A stretch of DNA of 64,000 nt from Rhodoferax sp. (GCF_013297935.1 NZ_JAAFIX010000006.1:180638-244637); one strand, 5' to 3'. Numbered from the stretch's first letter, positions 45,885 to 54,688 are shown. Notes: generated by a model from the letters alone, not told the origin. A program made the numbers and translations.

Positions 45885-46649
45885 TCACCAGCCGCGCAGA
45901 AAAGCGTCGTACGCGGTTTTCAGGATCAAGGCCGACACGACGGCGATGAACACGGAACGGACAAAACCGGTACCGTGCTTCAAGGCCAGATGGGTTCCGG
46001 CCAGGCTGCCGGCGACATTGGCCAGGGCCATGAACACGACATAGTGCCACCACACATGCCCCGTCAGCCCGAACAGCAACAAGGCCGCGGAGTTGGAGGC
46101 GGTATTGAGTAATTTGGCGCCGGCCGAGGCATGCAAAAAGTCGTAGCCCAAGAGCCGCACCAGCAGGAAGACAAAAAAGCTTCCAGTGCCGGGGCCGAAG
46201 AAGCCGTCATAGAATCCTATCAGTCCCCCGATGGAGCAGGCCACCAGAACTTCGTGCCGTCCACTGAAGCGGGGGGCATGGTGGCGGCCTAGTTCTTTTT
46301 TGGCCAGGGTGTAGCCCAGAACCAGCACCAGGATCAAAGGCAGGGCTCTACGCAAATACTCCGGTGAAATCTGCGTCACGACCCAAGCGCCGCTCAGGGC
46401 GGCCGCAAAGCAAACAGCGGTGGCCGGCAGCAGTGCCCTCCACGGAAGAGACACCTTACGGTTGTATTGAACTGCGGCAAAAGCGGTGCCGGCCACCGCA
46501 GCCCCTTTGTTGGTGCCGAAGAGGGTTGCCGGTGCGGTGTGGGGAAACAAGGCAAACAAGGCCGGCGTGAGGATCAGGCCGCCACCGCCCACAATCGAAT
46601 CAATAAATCCGGCCAAACCGGAGGCGAGCGAGGCAATGAGCAATTCCAT
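45885..46649 (-). CDS. TSUP (TauE/SafE) family permease
   Basis: A 254-residue membrane protein with eight hydrophobic segments arranged as two repeats. The N-terminal SIVGGGGLILTPALFALFPH and the second-half DGFFGPGTGSFFVFLLV are the duplicated family motifs. Members export or import sulfite, sulfonates or other small anions; the substrate is not evident. It converges with mrdA, six bases apart. Confidence 0.88.
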   Translation of the reverse strand: MELLIASLASGLAGFIDSIVGGGGLILTPALFALFPHTAPATLFGTNKGAAVAGTAFAAVQYNRKVSLPWRALLPATAVCFAAALSGAWVVTQISPEYLRRALPLILVLVLGYTLAKKELGRHHAPRFSGRHEVLVACSIGGLIGFYDGFFGPGTGSFFVFLLVRLLGYDFLHASAGAKLLNTASNSAALLLFGLTGHVWWHYVVFMALANVAGSLAGTHLALKHGTGFVRSVFIAVVSALILKTAYDAFLRGW

Positions 46650-46681
46650 GCGGCCATTGTCGCACCCGGGGGAGGGTGAAA

Positions 46682-46740
46682 ATTGCTATCAAAACTATAG
46701 CTAGTTGCGCATATTCCACGAGGGCTACAGCTGGTTTTGA
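46682..46740 (+). repeat. Dispersed 60-nt repeat, copy 4 (intergenic)
   Basis: It reads ATTGCTATCAAAACTATAG, then CTAGTTGCGCATATTCCACG, then AGGGCTACAGCTGGTTTTG. This is the only copy lying wholly between genes and is probably close to the ancestral form. It is 33 bases upstream of the TSUP gene start. Confidence 0.85.
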
Positions 46741-46749
46741 TGTGCAAAG

Positions 46750-46778
46750 AAAAAAGCACCGGGGTTGCCGGTGCTTTT
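46750..46778 (-). terminator. Intrinsic terminator downstream of the GMC gene
   Basis: A perfect 11-bp stem AAAAGCACCGG / CCGGTGCTTTT with a five-base loop. On the minus strand it ends in a T-run. It lies 160 bases beyond the GMC oxidoreductase stop; the intervening DNA holds no gene I can support. Confidence 0.85.
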
Positions 46779-46939
46779 GTGAGGCTGCATCGTTATGTGC
46801 AGAATTATTGGAAGTGTTCTTAGCCGTCTCCTCGGCGTCGTTTCATGCCCGGCCTTGTGGGCCTCGCAGTTGCTGTTCGGTTCAGCGTTGGCATGAAATG
46901 TAGCCGTCCCGACGGGCTGGCGGCATCAGGACAAACCCT

Positions 46940-48679
46940 CTATTGCCGTGGGGTCGCATCTTCTGCAATCCACTGGGCTGCTTTCTCCGCAATCATCAAG
47001 GTGGGGGAGTTGGTATTTCCGCTGGTGATGAGCGGCATGACGCCTGCATCCACGACCCGCAAGCCCGATACACCGCGCACCTTCAGCCGGCTGTCGACCA
47101 CCGCCATCGGATCGTGGTCAGGGCCGTCGACCCGCCCCATTTTGGTGGTGCCCACCGGATGGAAGATGGTGGTGGCAATATCACCCGCGAGTTGTGCCAG
47201 CTCGGCATCGCTCTGGAATTGGATACCGGGCTTGTATTCCTCGGGCTGGTATTTTTGCAAGGCCGGTTGGGCCACGATACGCCGGGTGACCCGCAGGGAG
47301 TCGGCGGCCACCTGGCGGTCCTCGTCAGTGCTGAGGTAGTTGGGCGCGATCCGTGGCGCGGCGGCAAAGTCGGGGGACTGTATCTCGACGGTGCCGCGGC
47401 TGGTGGGGTTCAGGTTGCACACACTGGCGGTGAACGCATTGAAGGTGTGCAGTGGCTCCCCGAACGCCTCCAGGCTGAGTGGCTGCACGTGGTACTCCAG
47501 GTTCGGATGCGGCATGTCCGGCCGGCTGCGGGTGAAGGCGCCGAGTTGACTGGGTGCCATGCTCATGGGGCCGCTGCGTTTGAGCGCGTATTCCAAACCG
47601 ATTTTGGCCTTGCCCCAGAGGCTGTTGGCCTGGGTGTTGAGCGTGGTGGTGTTCTTGACCTTGAACACCGCACGAATCTGCAGGTGGTCCTGCAGATTAG
47701 CGCCCACCCCCGGGGTGTCTTGCAGCACGGGTACACCGTGTTGTTGCAGCAGTGCGGCCGGGCCGATGCCCGAATGCTGCAGGATGCGCGGCGACGCAAT
47801 GGCGCCGGCACACAAGATCACCTCGGCGCGAGCGGTCGCCACGACCATCTCGCTTCCGTTCCACACCTCGACCCCGGTGCAGCGCAGCGGAGCGCCACTG
47901 GAGCCCTCTGCAGATGCGGGTTCCAGCACGAGTTTGGCGACCTGTGCCGAAGTCCACAGCTCAAAGTTGGGGCGGCCGTAACACATGGGGCGCAAAAAGG
48001 CCTTGGCGGTATTCCAGCGCCAGCCGGCTTTTTGATTCACCTCGAAATAGCCGACCCCTTCGTTGTCGCCGCGGTTGAAGTCGTCGGTCGCAGGAATGCC
48101 GGCTTGTTGCGCTGCCTGGGCAAAGGCATCGAGCACGTCCCAGCGTAAGCGCTGCTTCTCTACCCGCCACTCGCCGCCTGCCTGGTGGTGCCGGAGCACC
48201 TTGCCGTAGTCGGTGGTGTTGTTCTTGAGCAGTGCCGAGGGGGTTCCTTTGGCGCCATGCAGGGCGTTGGCACCCGCGTGGTGGTCTTCATGCAGTTTGA
48301 AGTAGGGCAGGCTGTTGTCCCAGTTCCAGTGGGCGTCGGCGGTGAGCTGTGCCCACTGGTCATAGTCGCGCGCCTGTCCCCGCATGTAAATCATGCCGTT
48401 GATGCTGCTGCAGCCGCCCAAGGTCTTGCCCCGGGGGTAGCGCAGGCTGCGTCCATTCAGGCCGGCCTCCGCAGCGGTCTGGTACAGCCAATCGGTGCGG
48501 GGGTTGCCAATGCAATACAGGTAGCCCACGGGGATGTGAATCCAGTGGTAATCGTCTTTGCGGCCGGCTTCGATCAGCAAGACCCGCTTGGAGGCATTGG
48601 CGCTCAGGCGGTTGGCGAGCAGGCAGCCCGCGGTTCCTGCGCCGATGATGATGTAGTCGAAGGTGGTGTCGTTGTTCAT
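46940..48679 (-). CDS. GMC-family FAD oxidoreductase (choline/alcohol dehydrogenase-like)
   Basis: A 579-residue flavoprotein. It has an N-terminal FAD-binding motif (YIIIGAGTAGCLLANRL), the GMC signature 1 region (GKTLGGCSSINGMIYMRGQ) and signature 2 (GAIASPRILQHSGIGPA). The C-terminal catalytic His-Asn region is HPVGTTKMG and ITSGNTNSPTLMIAEKAA. It oxidises an alcohol to an aldehyde; choline itself is not implied by the context. An upstream GTG at 48736, overlapping the stop of the hydratase gene as GTGA, would add 19 residues and is a possible coupled start. Confidence 0.9.
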   Translation of the reverse strand: MNNDTTFDYIIIGAGTAGCLLANRLSANASKRVLLIEAGRKDDYHWIHIPVGYLYCIGNPRTDWLYQTAAEAGLNGRSLRYPRGKTLGGCSSINGMIYMRGQARDYDQWAQLTADAHWNWDNSLPYFKLHEDHHAGANALHGAKGTPSALLKNNTTDYGKVLRHHQAGGEWRVEKQRLRWDVLDAFAQAAQQAGIPATDDFNRGDNEGVGYFEVNQKAGWRWNTAKAFLRPMCYGRPNFELWTSAQVAKLVLEPASAEGSSGAPLRCTGVEVWNGSEMVVATARAEVILCAGAIASPRILQHSGIGPAALLQQHGVPVLQDTPGVGANLQDHLQIRAVFKVKNTTTLNTQANSLWGKAKIGLEYALKRSGPMSMAPSQLGAFTRSRPDMPHPNLEYHVQPLSLEAFGEPLHTFNAFTASVCNLNPTSRGTVEIQSPDFAAAPRIAPNYLSTDEDRQVAADSLRVTRRIVAQPALQKYQPEEYKPGIQFQSDAELAQLAGDIATTIFHPVGTTKMGRVDGPDHDPMAVVDSRLKVRGVSGLRVVDAGVMPLITSGNTNSPTLMIAEKAAQWIAEDATPRQ

Positions 48680-48732
48680 GGCTGTGTCGGTGGTCTTGGG
48701 CGTTGCGCCCGGGGCGGCATGGAGGGGCCGGC

Positions 48733-49518
48733 TCACGTGCCGGTCCAGTTCGGCTTGCGTTTCTCCTGGAAGGCCTTCTGGCCTTCACGGGCGTCATCGG
48801 TCAGGCTGAACAGCGCGATCTGACTCTCGGTAAAGGCCATGGACTCCTCAAAGGCCATGGTCTCTACCGACTTCATGGTGTAGAGCCCTCTGCGGATAGC
48901 CGCGGGCGACTTGTCCAGAATCCGGTCCAGCAGCCATTGGAGCTTGGCATCCACATCGTCATCTACGTGGTTTACCAGCCCGTAGGTCAAGGCCTGTGCG
49001 CTGGTAATCGGTTCGCCGGTGATACACATCTCAGCCAGCACCCGACGCGGCACAAGGTGCTGCAATACCGTGAGCACCTGTGCCGGAAACACGCCGACTT
49101 TGACCTCCGGCAGCCCGAAGGTGGCGTGTGTGGCGGCCACCGCCATGTCACACATGGATAAAAGCCCCATGCCACCGGCCAGACAAAAACCATTCACCCG
49201 CGCAATCAGCGGAATATGGCTGGCGCGCGCCGCACGCAAGAGCTGTGCGAGGTGCGCATGGGGTTGCGAAAAATCGCCGGTGAATACCTTGGAGGCCTGT
49301 AAGTCCGCCCCCGAGCAAAAGGCCTTGGGCCCTGCGCCGGTCAGCACAATGGCGCGTATGCCCGCTTGGTGCTGGGCGTCGTGGATCGCCTTGGCCAAGC
49401 CGGCAATCACACCATGGCTCATGGCGTTGCGGCGCTCCTCGCGCTGGATGGTGAGCCACAAAACAGCGTCGCGCCGCTCTATGCCCAACTCAGGGGTCAG
49501 GCTTTCGTTTTCTTGCAT
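48733..49518 (-). CDS. Enoyl-CoA hydratase/isomerase family protein
   Basis: A 261-residue crotonase-fold enzyme. The oxyanion-hole segments are AFCSGADLQA and NGFCLAGGMGLLSMCD. The first catalytic Glu of true hydratases appears replaced (GMGLLSMCD region), so isomerase or another crotonase activity is possible. The start at 49518 is chosen from homologous length; the longer open frame reaches over the divergent gene. It shares an operon with the GMC oxidoreductase, suggesting an acyl or alcohol degradation pair, but no pathway is clear. Confidence 0.88.
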   Translation of the reverse strand: MQENESLTPELGIERRDAVLWLTIQREERRNAMSHGVIAGLAKAIHDAQHQAGIRAIVLTGAGPKAFCSGADLQASKVFTGDFSQPHAHLAQLLRAARASHIPLIARVNGFCLAGGMGLLSMCDMAVAATHATFGLPEVKVGVFPAQVLTVLQHLVPRRVLAEMCITGEPITSAQALTYGLVNHVDDDVDAKLQWLLDRILDKSPAAIRRGLYTMKSVETMAFEESMAFTESQIALFSLTDDAREGQKAFQEKRKPNWTGT

Positions 49519-49586
49519 GGTTCGTTTGTCTCCTGCAGGTATTTTGCTTGCTTTGCTACGGGGGTGTCCGGATCTGAGCGGGTACC

Positions 49587-50756
49587 ATGCGCACCTTAGC
49601 CACTCAGAGTACCCGATCCGTGGAGGATACCCAGCCCGCACTCAGCATCACCCAGGACCCCGACGGTCTGCGTGTCACTTTGCGCGGCCACTGGACGGCG
49701 GATGCCCTCTCGGCTCCGGCGGCATGGCAAGCGCTCGAAGCCCAATGGCAGCGCGCCCGCCCCACCGCCGAGGCGGCCCCCGACGTGGTGTGGGATGTAC
49801 GCCCCGCCCAGCGCATGGACCACACCGGCGCCCAAGCCCTCTGGAACTTCTGGCAACGCCATTGGCCCAAGCGGCTCGAAGCGGGGCCTGTGCAACAGGC
49901 CTTGCTGGACCGGGTGGCCCGCTTTTCTGTGCCGCCCCCGCCGGCAGACCGTAGGGATTGGCATGCCTTGCTCATGGCACTGGGCCGCCGCTTGGCAGGC
50001 ATTCAGTCCCACCTGGGTGGGCTGCTGCGCATGACGGGGCAACTTCTGTTGGACAGTGTGCAGTTGGCGCGCCACCCCTTGCAAGGCCCTTGGCGCGATG
50101 TGTCGGGCCACCTCTACCGCATCGGGGCCACCGCCTTGCCCATCACGGCACTGGTCGGTTTTCTGATCGGGGTGGTGTTGGCGTACCTGATGTCCAAGCA
50201 GCTGCGGCAATACGGAGCCGACAGCTTTATCGTCAATATTCTGGGCATGTCCCTCATCCGGGAGCTCGGACCGGTGCTGGCTGCCATTTTGGTGGCGGGC
50301 CGCTCGGGCTCCGCCATCACGGCCCAAATCGGTGTGATGCGGGTCACCGAGGAGCTGGATGCCATGCGCGTCATGGGTATTCCTAAAGGCTTCCGCCTGG
50401 TCATGCCCCGCACGCTGGCGATGGCGGTGGCCATGCCTTTGGTGGCGGTATGGACCACGCTGGCCGCCTTGCTCGGCGGCATGCTGGCCTCTGACCTCAG
50501 CATGGGGCTCACACCGGCTTACTTTCTGTCGGCCCTGCCCAAAACAGTGGAGATTGCCAACCTCTGGTTGGCGCTGGGCAAGTCGTGTGTGTTTGGCGTC
50601 TTGATAGCACTCATTGCCTGCCACCACGGCCTGCGCGTTAAGCCCGATACCCAGAGCCTGGGGGAGGGCACCACCGCCTCGGTCGTGAGCTCCATCACCA
50701 TGGTGATACTGGTGGATGCGCTGTTTGCGGTTGTTTTTAAATCGGTGGGCCTATGA
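49587..50756 (+). CDS. MlaE-family lipid ABC permease with N-terminal STAS domain
   Basis: A 389-residue fusion. Residues 1-125 form a STAS-like (MlaB-type) domain with PDVVWDVRPAQRMDHTGAQALW. The rest is a MlaE permease with five or six membrane segments and the conserved NILGMSLIRELGPVLAAILVAGRSGSAITAQIG stretch, read in parts. It probably forms the channel of an inner-membrane lipid transporter with the next two products. In canonical mla operons MlaB is a separate protein. The gene overlaps the ATPase gene by four bases (ATGA). Confidence 0.9.
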   Translation: MRTLATQSTRSVEDTQPALSITQDPDGLRVTLRGHWTADALSAPAAWQALEAQWQRARPTAEAAPDVVWDVRPAQRMDHTGAQALWNFWQRHWPKRLEAGPVQQALLDRVARFSVPPPPADRRDWHALLMALGRRLAGIQSHLGGLLRMTGQLLLDSVQLARHPLQGPWRDVSGHLYRIGATALPITALVGFLIGVVLAYLMSKQLRQYGADSFIVNILGMSLIRELGPVLAAILVAGRSGSAITAQIGVMRVTEELDAMRVMGIPKGFRLVMPRTLAMAVAMPLVAVWTTLAALLGGMLASDLSMGLTPAYFLSALPKTVEIANLWLALGKSCVFGVLIALIACHHGLRVKPDTQSLGEGTTASVVSSITMVILVDALFAVVFKSVGL

Positions 50757-51550
50757 GCGACGCTGCCAACCCCATGGTGCACATCGACAAACTGTGGTCG
50801 GTCTTCAAAACGCCGGGTGGCCCCACCGTGATCCATCAGGACTTGGACCTGACGGTGGAGCAAGGCGAGTTGCTCTCGATCGTGGGCGGCTCCGGCAGCG
50901 GCAAAACCGTGTTGCTGCGGCAGATGCTCGGCCTGGAAACGCCCGCCCGGGGCTCGGTCACCGTGCAGGGCCGGCCTGCCGCCGAGCTGGGGCGTGCGGG
51001 AGCGTCGAGCCGGGTGGGCATGTTGTTCCAGCACGGGGCCTTGTTCTCCGCGTTCACGGTGTTGGAAAACATTGCCTTCCCGCTGCGCGAGCGCGGTACG
51101 CTGCCTCCGTCGCTGGTGCGTGATGTCGCCATGGTCAAGTTGCAGATGGTGGGGCTGGACCCCGCCCAGGCGCACAAAATGCCCTCTGACTTGTCCGGCG
51201 GCATGATCAAGCGGGTGGCGCTGGCCCGGGCCCTGACCATGGACCCGCCTTTGCTGCTTTTGGATGAGCCCACTGCCGGCCTCGACCCCGACAGTGCGGA
51301 CGCGTTTTGCGCGCTGCTGCAAAGCCTGCACCAGGAGTTGGGGCTGACCGTCGTGATGGTGACGCATGATCTGGATACTATTTTCGAACTCAGTACACGG
51401 ATCGCCGTGGTGGCCGACAAGCGGGTGGTGCTGAACGCCGCACCGCCGGAGGTGGTGGCTTTTGAGCACCCGTTTGTGCAGGATTTTTTCAGGGGTGGAC
51501 GCGGGCGCCGTGCGCAGGCGCTCTTGCATTCGCCCTCCAATGCAGGTTAG
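50753..51550 (+). CDS. MlaF-family lipid ABC transporter ATP-binding protein
   Basis: A 265-residue ATPase. It shows Walker A GGSGSGKTVLLR, Q-loop GMLFQHGALFSAFTV, signature DLSGGMIKRVALARA (the SGGM form typical of MlaF) and Walker B LLLLDEPTAGLDPDSAD. It drives lipid movement through the STAS-MlaE permease upstream. Confidence 0.93.
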   Translation: MSDAANPMVHIDKLWSVFKTPGGPTVIHQDLDLTVEQGELLSIVGGSGSGKTVLLRQMLGLETPARGSVTVQGRPAAELGRAGASSRVGMLFQHGALFSAFTVLENIAFPLRERGTLPPSLVRDVAMVKLQMVGLDPAQAHKMPSDLSGGMIKRVALARALTMDPPLLLLDEPTAGLDPDSADAFCALLQSLHQELGLTVVMVTHDLDTIFELSTRIAVVADKRVVLNAAPPEVVAFEHPFVQDFFRGGRGRRAQALLHSPSNAG

Positions 51551-51561
51551 ATCGACAAGGT

Positions 51562-52560
51562 ATGGAAAACAAATCTCACGCCCTGGCTGCCGGGGTTTTT
51601 GTGGTGGCGCTTCTGGCCATGCTGACCGGCTTGGCTTTGTGGCTGACCCGCGACACTACCGAGCAGCGTATCTATGAAATATCGAGCGCCGAAGGCGTCA
51701 CCGGCCTGCAGCCCCAGGCAGCCGTGCGCTACAAGGGCGTGCTCGTCGGGCGGGTGACTAGCATCGCGCTCGACCCGCAGCAGCGCGGCAATGTGTTGCT
51801 GCGCATCGCTGTGAACGAGGCAGCGCCTATTACCCGCACCACCTTTGCGGCGCTGGGTTTTCAGGGCGTGACCGGCCTGGCATTCGTGCAGCTGGATGAC
51901 AAAGACGAGGGCAGCCCCGCGCTGGTGGCAGAGGGTGACAACGCCCCCCGCATTCCCATGCGTGCCAGCATGGTGTCGCGGCTGAGCGAGCAGGGGGGCA
52001 ATTTGCTCACCCAGCTGGAGCAAGCCAGCATCCGCATGAACGGACTGTTGGCCAACGACAACCAGAAACAGCTCATGGGCGCGATCAGCAACCTGAGCGA
52101 TGCCGCCGCCAACATCAGCGCCCTGACCAAACGGGCCGACCAGGTGCTGGGTGCCGACGGCACCCCCGCGGCCATGAACCTGCCCCATATGGTGGCCCAG
52201 GCGGATGCCACGCTCAAGAGCATTCAGGTCACGACCGAGCGGCTGGGTGCCAGTGCCGACGCGGTCCGCAACTCCGCCACCGAGTTCCAGCGCACCTCGA
52301 AGCGCATGAGCGACCCCGGTGGCACGCTCGACAAAATCGGGCAGAGCACCGATGCGCTGGCGAGCACCAGCCGCCAAATCCAGATTCAGCTCTTGCCACG
52401 ACTGAACCGCACGGTCGAAGACACCGGCCGCACGGCCCGCCAGGTCGGCCGCGCTGTGGAGGGGCTGAATGACAACCCGCAAAGCGTGTTGTTCGGGCGA
52501 ACTGCGGGCCAGCCCGGCCCCGGCGAGCCCGGTTTCGTGGTGCCGGCCACGGCGCCTTGA
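51562..52560 (+). CDS. MlaD/MCE-domain periplasmic lipid-transport protein
   Basis: A 332-residue protein with one N-terminal transmembrane anchor (about residues 8-28) and an MCE domain (about 38-120, AAVRYKGVLVGRVTSIAL). A long helical periplasmic tail follows, probably forming part of a lipid tunnel. It is longer than E. coli MlaD (about 183 residues) because of this tail, resembling PqiB-like and organic-solvent-tolerance proteins. It follows the ATPase by 11 bases. Confidence 0.9.
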   Translation: MENKSHALAAGVFVVALLAMLTGLALWLTRDTTEQRIYEISSAEGVTGLQPQAAVRYKGVLVGRVTSIALDPQQRGNVLLRIAVNEAAPITRTTFAALGFQGVTGLAFVQLDDKDEGSPALVAEGDNAPRIPMRASMVSRLSEQGGNLLTQLEQASIRMNGLLANDNQKQLMGAISNLSDAAANISALTKRADQVLGADGTPAAMNLPHMVAQADATLKSIQVTTERLGASADAVRNSATEFQRTSKRMSDPGGTLDKIGQSTDALASTSRQIQIQLLPRLNRTVEDTGRTARQVGRAVEGLNDNPQSVLFGRTAGQPGPGEPGFVVPATAP

Positions 52561-52576
52561 TGTTTTTGATGATGAG

Positions 52577-52634
52577 TTTGCTATGAATAAAAGAGCTACT
52601 GGCGCATATTCCATAAGGGCTAGAGCCTGTTTTG
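52577..52634 (+). repeat. Dispersed 60-nt repeat, copy 5 (inside a coding region)
   Basis: It reads TTTGCTATGAATAAAAGAG, then CTACTGGCGCATATTCC, then ATAAGGGCTAGAGCCTG. The ATG created inside TTTGCTATGAAT is the start codon of the auxiliary lipoprotein, and the repeat encodes the n-region of its signal peptide. Confidence 0.85.
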
Positions 52635-53248
52635 GCTTGTTTTTGGTGGCCCTGCTGGCCGCTTGCTCTGCGCCGCGGGGCGTGACCACGGCCGTCTACG
52701 ACTTCGGCCCGGGCGCGGTAGAGCCGCGACCGCAGAACCGCATGGCGCCATTGCCCCTGTTGGTCATGGCCGACGTGCAGGCCCCCATTGCGCTCGAAGG
52801 GGCGGCGGTGCTGTATCGCCTGAATTACGCCGACGCGCAGGTCCTGCGGCCCTACAACCAAGCTCGCTGGAGCATGCCTCCGGCCTTGCTCTTGCGCCAA
52901 CAACTGCGTGGCGCGCTGAGTGCGCAGCGACCGCTGCTCAATGCGAATGAAGGGGTTCCCAGTCCGGCCGGTGCCTTGGTCTTGCGCCTGGAGCTGGAAG
53001 AGTTCAGCCAGCTGTTTGACAGCCCCGAGGTCAGCCGCGGCGTCGTGCGGATGCGGGCCACGCTGCTGCAAGCGGGTCCGGCGGGCGAGAGCCTGGTGGC
53101 CCAGCGTACGCTGGTGAGCAGCAGCCCGGCCCCCACGCCAGACGCGCCGGGCGGCGTGCGGGCCCTGACGGTGGCAGCCCAAGCCGCCATCACACAGCTC
53201 GACGATTGGGTGCAGCAAACGCAGGCCTCGTTGCCCGCCAAACCCTGA
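52583..53248 (+). CDS. ABC-type transport auxiliary lipoprotein (PqiC/ABC_trans_aux-like)
   Basis: A 221-residue predicted outer-membrane lipoprotein. The signal ends with a lipobox LLAAC (Cys about 28). The mature domain, with VTTAVYDFGP and ALEGAAVLYRLNYADAQVLRPYNQARW, matches the PqiC-like family that partners MCE transporters. It is the last component of the lipid transporter. The start codon and n-region (MNKRATGAYSIRARACF) come from a dispersed repeat copy. Confidence 0.87.
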   Translation: MNKRATGAYSIRARACFGLFLVALLAACSAPRGVTTAVYDFGPGAVEPRPQNRMAPLPLLVMADVQAPIALEGAAVLYRLNYADAQVLRPYNQARWSMPPALLLRQQLRGALSAQRPLLNANEGVPSPAGALVLRLELEEFSQLFDSPEVSRGVVRMRATLLQAGPAGESLVAQRTLVSSSPAPTPDAPGGVRALTVAAQAAITQLDDWVQQTQASLPAKP

Positions 53249-53264
53249 CCCAAGGAGCCCTGCC

Positions 53265-53915
53265 GTGGCAGACCTTCTCACCTTGCAGTCCCTGCCCTTG
53301 TTTCCCCTGAACACGGTGCTCTATCCCGGGGGGAGTCTGCAGTTGCAGATCTTCGAGGTCCGCTACCTGGACCTCATCGGCCGTTGCCATAAAACCGGCG
53401 CCCCGTTTGGCGTGGTGTCGCTCACCCAGGGGCAGGAGGTGCGCAGCCCCGAGCCGTCGGGTGAGGGGTTTGCGAACGAGGCCTTCGTCGACATCGGGAC
53501 CTTGGCGACGGTGGCCGAGTTTTCGGCGCCGCAGGCCGGTCTGATGGTGGTGCGCTGTACCGCCGGTGAGCGGTTTCGCATCACCCGGCGCGAACGCCTC
53601 AAGCACGGCCTGTGGGTGGCGGATGTACAAGGCCTGCCCGCCGACCGCGCAGTGCCCGTGCCGGACGATTTAAAGGCGGTTGCCCAAGCGCTTGAATCTT
53701 TGCTGGACAGCCTGCGCGAGCGCCATGGCGCAGCCCAACTACCGGTGCAGGCCCCTTACCGGTTTGACGACTGCGCCTGGGTGGCCAACCGCTGGTGCGA
53801 GTTGCTGCAGCTTCCCCCCGAACTCCGGCAGGGCCTGATGCAACTCGACAATCCCTTGCTTCGTTTGGAGTTGGTGGGCGACTTTCTCAACCGCCACGGC
53901 ATCGCGGGCGTTTGA
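53265..53915 (+). CDS. LON substrate-binding-domain protein
   Basis: A 216-residue stand-alone version of the Lon protease N-terminal domain. It starts TLQSLPLFPLNTVLYPGGSLQLQIFE, read in parts, with a C-terminal helical extension. It has no ATPase or protease part; the function of such proteins is not established. The start is GTG at 53265 with AAGGAG upstream. It lies 16 bases after the lipoprotein gene. Confidence 0.9.
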   Translation: MADLLTLQSLPLFPLNTVLYPGGSLQLQIFEVRYLDLIGRCHKTGAPFGVVSLTQGQEVRSPEPSGEGFANEAFVDIGTLATVAEFSAPQAGLMVVRCTAGERFRITRRERLKHGLWVADVQGLPADRAVPVPDDLKAVAQALESLLDSLRERHGAAQLPVQAPYRFDDCAWVANRWCELLQLPPELRQGLMQLDNPLLRLELVGDFLNRHGIAGV

Positions 53916-53931
53916 GCTCGCCGGGGCTGGC

Positions 53932-54567
53932 CTAACGCCCACCCAGTACCGGAAAGAGCTTGGTCAGCCCGTCGCTCATGACCTCAACCGCCAAGGCCGC
54001 CAGAATCAGGCCCATCAGACGGGTCATGACGTTGATACCGGTTTTGCCGAGAATGCGCGCAATCGGTTGGGCGAGCGAAAAGCACAGGGCCGTGGCCAAT
54101 GCGACCACCACGCCATAGCCGACCAAGGTGCCGAGTTGAAAAAACGTCTTGGCCTTGTCCGCGTAAATCACCACGGTCGACATGCTGGCCGGGCCGGTGA
54201 GCAATGGAATGGTGAGTGGAACGACCGCAATGCTGGCGCCCATGGCGGCTTTCTCTGCGCCGTCCTGCAGTTCGTGGCTGCTAGGCTTGGCTTCGGCGGG
54301 CTGCGCGTTCAGCATATTCAGGGCACTGGTGAGCAGCAACATGCCGCCACCCACTTGAAAGCTGGCCAGCGAGATGCCGAAGAACTCCAAAATCTGCAGG
54401 CCCAGCAAGGCGCTGATGGCAATCACCACAAACGCACTGAACGAAGACACCCAGATGGTGTTGCGCCGCTGCTCACTCGAAAACCCTTGGGTGTAGTGAA
54501 TGAAAAATGGCACGATCGCCAGCGGATTCACGATAGCCAGCAGGGTCACCAGAGGTTTGAGGTCCAT
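53932..54567 (-). CDS. MarC-family (UPF0056) membrane protein
   Basis: A 211-residue inner-membrane protein with six hydrophobic segments. Characteristic motifs are LLAIVNPLAIVPFFIHYTQG and the central AVVPLTIPLLTGPASMSTV. The molecular function of the family is unknown despite its historic link to multiple antibiotic resistance. The start at 54567 is chosen from conservation of the N-terminal MDLKPLVTLLAIVNP. Confidence 0.88.
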   Translation of the reverse strand: MDLKPLVTLLAIVNPLAIVPFFIHYTQGFSSEQRRNTIWVSSFSAFVVIAISALLGLQILEFFGISLASFQVGGGMLLLTSALNMLNAQPAEAKPSSHELQDGAEKAAMGASIAVVPLTIPLLTGPASMSTVVIYADKAKTFFQLGTLVGYGVVVALATALCFSLAQPIARILGKTGINVMTRLMGLILAALAVEVMSDGLTKLFPVLGGR

Positions 54568-54688
54568 AGCACGTTCCGGTTGGGGGTTGCCGATAGCGGC
54601 AGAGGCACGCATGGTAATGCACCCTGACGGTGCGCGCATCGGGAAAAACTGCTACACCCACCCTTGAGTTTTTGAAGGAGCAATCACC

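Noticed and set aside
46943..48148. A 401-codon plus-strand open frame opposite the GMC oxidoreductase gene
   Set aside because: The GMC protein shows complete family motifs; the antisense frame shows none.
49587..51550. Assignment as the canonical mlaFEDCB operon
   Set aside because: Gene order is E-F-D with a STAS fusion and a PqiC-like lipoprotein, and mlaC and mlaA are absent, so canonical symbols were not used.
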